Positions 6,959 through 8,701 of a DNA stretch of 8,701 nt are shown here, in pieces; positions within the stretch are counted from its first letter, which is position 1; each line of letters begins with the position of its first letter. Made by a program: the position numbers and the translations under genes. The DNA is taken from positions 6,871 to 15,571 of the forward strand of contig DJUI01000102.1 in assembly GCA_002438305.1 (NCBI GenBank), in the 5' to 3' direction. The notes beneath the pieces are model-generated. The model did no database searches, was not told the origin of the DNA, and was given only the letters and a program-made list of their open reading frames with translations. The DNA comes from Staphylococcaceae bacterium UBA6286 (GTDB lineage: Bacteria > Bacillota > Bacilli > Staphylococcales > Staphylococcaceae).

Positions 6959-8701
6959 TTATTCGTCATCCATTTTAAGCACAGCAAGGAATGCCTCCTG
7001 CGGGATTTCAACTGAACCTACAGATTTCATCTTCGCTTTACCTGCTTTTTGCTTTTCAAGTAGTTTACGTTTACGGCTGATATCACCACCGTAACATTTT
7101 GCCAGTACATTTTTACCCATTGATTTGATGTTAGTCCGTGCCACAATCTTCTGACCAATAGCTGCCTGGATAGGCACTTCAAACTGCTGTCTCGGAATCA
7201 ATGTCTTTAATTTTTCTACAATGACTTTTCCGCGGTCATAAGCAAAGTCTCTATGGACGATGAAGCTCAGTGCATCAACTGTATCACCGTTCAGTAAAAT
7301 GTCCATTTTGACAAGGCGGCTTTCTTTATAGCCGATCAGTTCATAGTCAAACGATGCATAGCCCTTTGTATTGGATTTCAGCTGATCAAAGAAATCAAAG
7401 ACGATTTCTGACAACGGAATTTCGTATATAATGTTCACTCGAATATCATCCAGGTAATCCATCGTCTGGAAGTTCCCGCGTTTCTTCTGACACAGCTCCA
7501 TCACTGATCCTACATAATCATTAGGCACCATGATACTTGCTTTTACGTACGGTTCAAAGATGCTGTCTATTTTTTGAGGGTCCGGCATTTTTGACGGATT
7601 ATCAACAATCACTTCACTTTTATCTGTCATCAAACATTTATAAATAACGGAAGGTGCTGTGGCGATGAGTTCAATACCAAATTCACGTTCAATCCGCTCC
7701 TGGATAATCTCCATATGCAGGAGTCCGAGGAATCCTACACGGAAACCGAAACCGAGCGCCTGTGATGTCTCTGCTTCAAATTCCAATGATGCATCATTTA
7801 ACTGCAACTTTTCCAGTGCTTCACGCAGATCATTATATCGCCCTGTATCAATCGGATATATTCCGCAGAACACCATCGGATTCATCTTCTTATAACCTTG
7901 CAGTGGTACAGCTGCCGGATTACTTGCAAGCGTGATGGTATCACCGACACTTGAATCCGCTACATTTTTAATGGAGGCAGTAATATACCCTACATCCCCG
8001 ACTGTCAGTTCAGCAACTGGAAGCTGTTTCGGCGTGTTGATACCGACTTCGACCACTTCAAATTCTTTGCCGGTTGACATCATCTTGATTCTGTCACCTG
8101 CTTTCACCGTACCGTCGATGATACGGATTGAGGAAATGACACCACGGTATGCATCAAATGCACTGTCAAAAATCAATGCTTTCAGCGGCGCTTCAGGATC
8201 ACCTTCAGGCGGTGGAACAAGTTCAACGATCTGCTCAAGTATTTCTTCTATACCGATATTAGCTTTAGCTGAGGCGAGTACGGCGTCAGAAGCATCTAAA
8301 CCAATGACGTCCTCTATCTCCTGCTTGACACGTTCAGGCTCTGCTGCCGGCAGATCAATCTTATTGATGACCGGAATGAGTTCAAGATTGTTATCGAGCG
8401 CCAGATAAACATTGGCCAACGTCTGAGCTTCAATACCTTGTGCAGCATCTACTACAAGGATAGCACCTTCACATGCTGCAAGACTTCGTGACACTTCATA
8501 AGTAAAGTCGACGTGTCCAGGTGTATCAATCAAGTGGAAAATATACGTTTCCCCGTCTTTTGCTGTATAATTCAATTGAACAGCATTCAATTTAATGGTA
8601 ATTCCGCGCTCACGTTCCAGATCCATCGAATCGAGCAGCTGTGCTTTCATTTCACGGCTCGCAACGGATTTAGTGTTCTCTAATATTCTATCTGCTAATG
8701 T
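6959..8701 (-). CDS. lepA: LepA (elongation factor 4), 5' end missing
   Basis: LepA is a ribosome-binding translational GTPase, proposed to back-translocate stalled ribosomes or aid 30S assembly. The open frame reaches the right edge, and 580 codons are visible, beginning [18 protein letters not shown]. By comparison with a remembered 607-residue staphylococcal LepA, about 27 N-terminal residues with the P-loop GHxDHGKS lie outside. An ATG at 8650 is internal, not the start. Visible GTPase motifs are RGITIK (G2, about 32-37), DTPGH (G3, 59-63), NKID (G4, 113-116) and SAK (G5, 144-146). Domain II, the EF-G-like domains and the LepA-specific C-terminal domain follow, the last with [20 protein letters not shown] and the end AVLKMDDE. 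No frameshift is seen. hemW follows after 64 bp. Confidence 0.98.
   Translation of the reverse strand, partial: TLADRILENTKSVASREMKAQLLDSMDLERERGITIKLNAVQLNYTAKDGETYIFHLIDTPGHVDFTYEVSRSLAACEGAILVVDAAQGIEAQTLANVYLALDNNLELIPVINKIDLPAAEPERVKQEIEDVIGLDASDAVLASAKANIGIEEILEQIVELVPPPEGDPEAPLKALIFDSAFDAYRGVISSIRIIDGTVKAGDRIKMMSTGKEFEVVEVGINTPKQLPVAELTVGDVGYITASIKNVADSSVGDTITLASNPAAVPLQGYKKMNPMVFCGIYPIDTGRYNDLREALEKLQLNDASLEFEAETSQALGFGFRVGFLGLLHMEIIQERIEREFGIELIATAPSVIYKCLMTDKSEVIVDNPSKMPDPQKIDSIFEPYVKASIMVPNDYVGSVMELCQKKRGNFQTMDYLDDIRVNIIYEIPLSEIVFDFFDQLKSNTKGYASFDYELIGYKESRLVKMDILLNGDTVDALSFIVHRDFAYDRGKVIVEKLKTLIPRQQFEVPIQAAIGQKIVARTNIKSMGKNVLAKCYGGDISRKRKLLEKQKAGKAKMKSVGSVEIPQEAFLAVLKMDDE

Overview
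The window is a conserved housekeeping and heat-shock chromosomal region from a low-to-moderate G+C Firmicute. Every gene is on the minus strand. In transcription order (right to left) they are lepA (5' end cut off), hemW, hrcA, grpE, dnaK, dnaJ, prmA and rsmE (3' end cut off). This order, the dual CtsR/CIRCE control region and the protein sequences point to the family Staphylococcaceae. LepA, DnaK and DnaJ read very close to staphylococcal proteins from memory, while HrcA is more diverged. A Macrococcus-like genus is my best guess, but the genus cannot be fixed from sequence reading alone.

Right part (about 5761-8701): lepA (elongation factor 4) is followed after 64 bp by hemW (radical-SAM heme chaperone). 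A perfect 26-bp G+C-rich palindrome lies between them. An intrinsic terminator overlapping the hemW stop codon closes this unit.

Centre (about 5651-5760): a short regulatory region carries a sigma-A type promoter, a CtsR-like heptad repeat over the -35 box, and a CIRCE operator at the expected transcription start. The repressors CtsR and HrcA would therefore act on the same promoter.

Left part (1-5651): hrcA-grpE-dnaK-dnaJ-prmA-rsmE. HrcA represses its own operon. DnaK, DnaJ and GrpE form the Hsp70 folding machine. PrmA methylates ribosomal protein L11, and RsmE methylates 16S rRNA. A terminator-like hairpin that pairs fully only in the minus-strand RNA separates dnaK from dnaJ. The dnaJ-prmA-rsmE junctions are nearly gapless, which suggests translational coupling.

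Three starts were moved from the longest open reading frame: dnaJ to a GTG at 2183, prmA to 1063 and hrcA to 5651. No stretch over 300 bp lacks a gene. I see no mobile element, tRNA, rRNA, CRISPR array or unknown gene, and no evidence of a previously undescribed system. The points worth a second look are regulatory and RNA-level.
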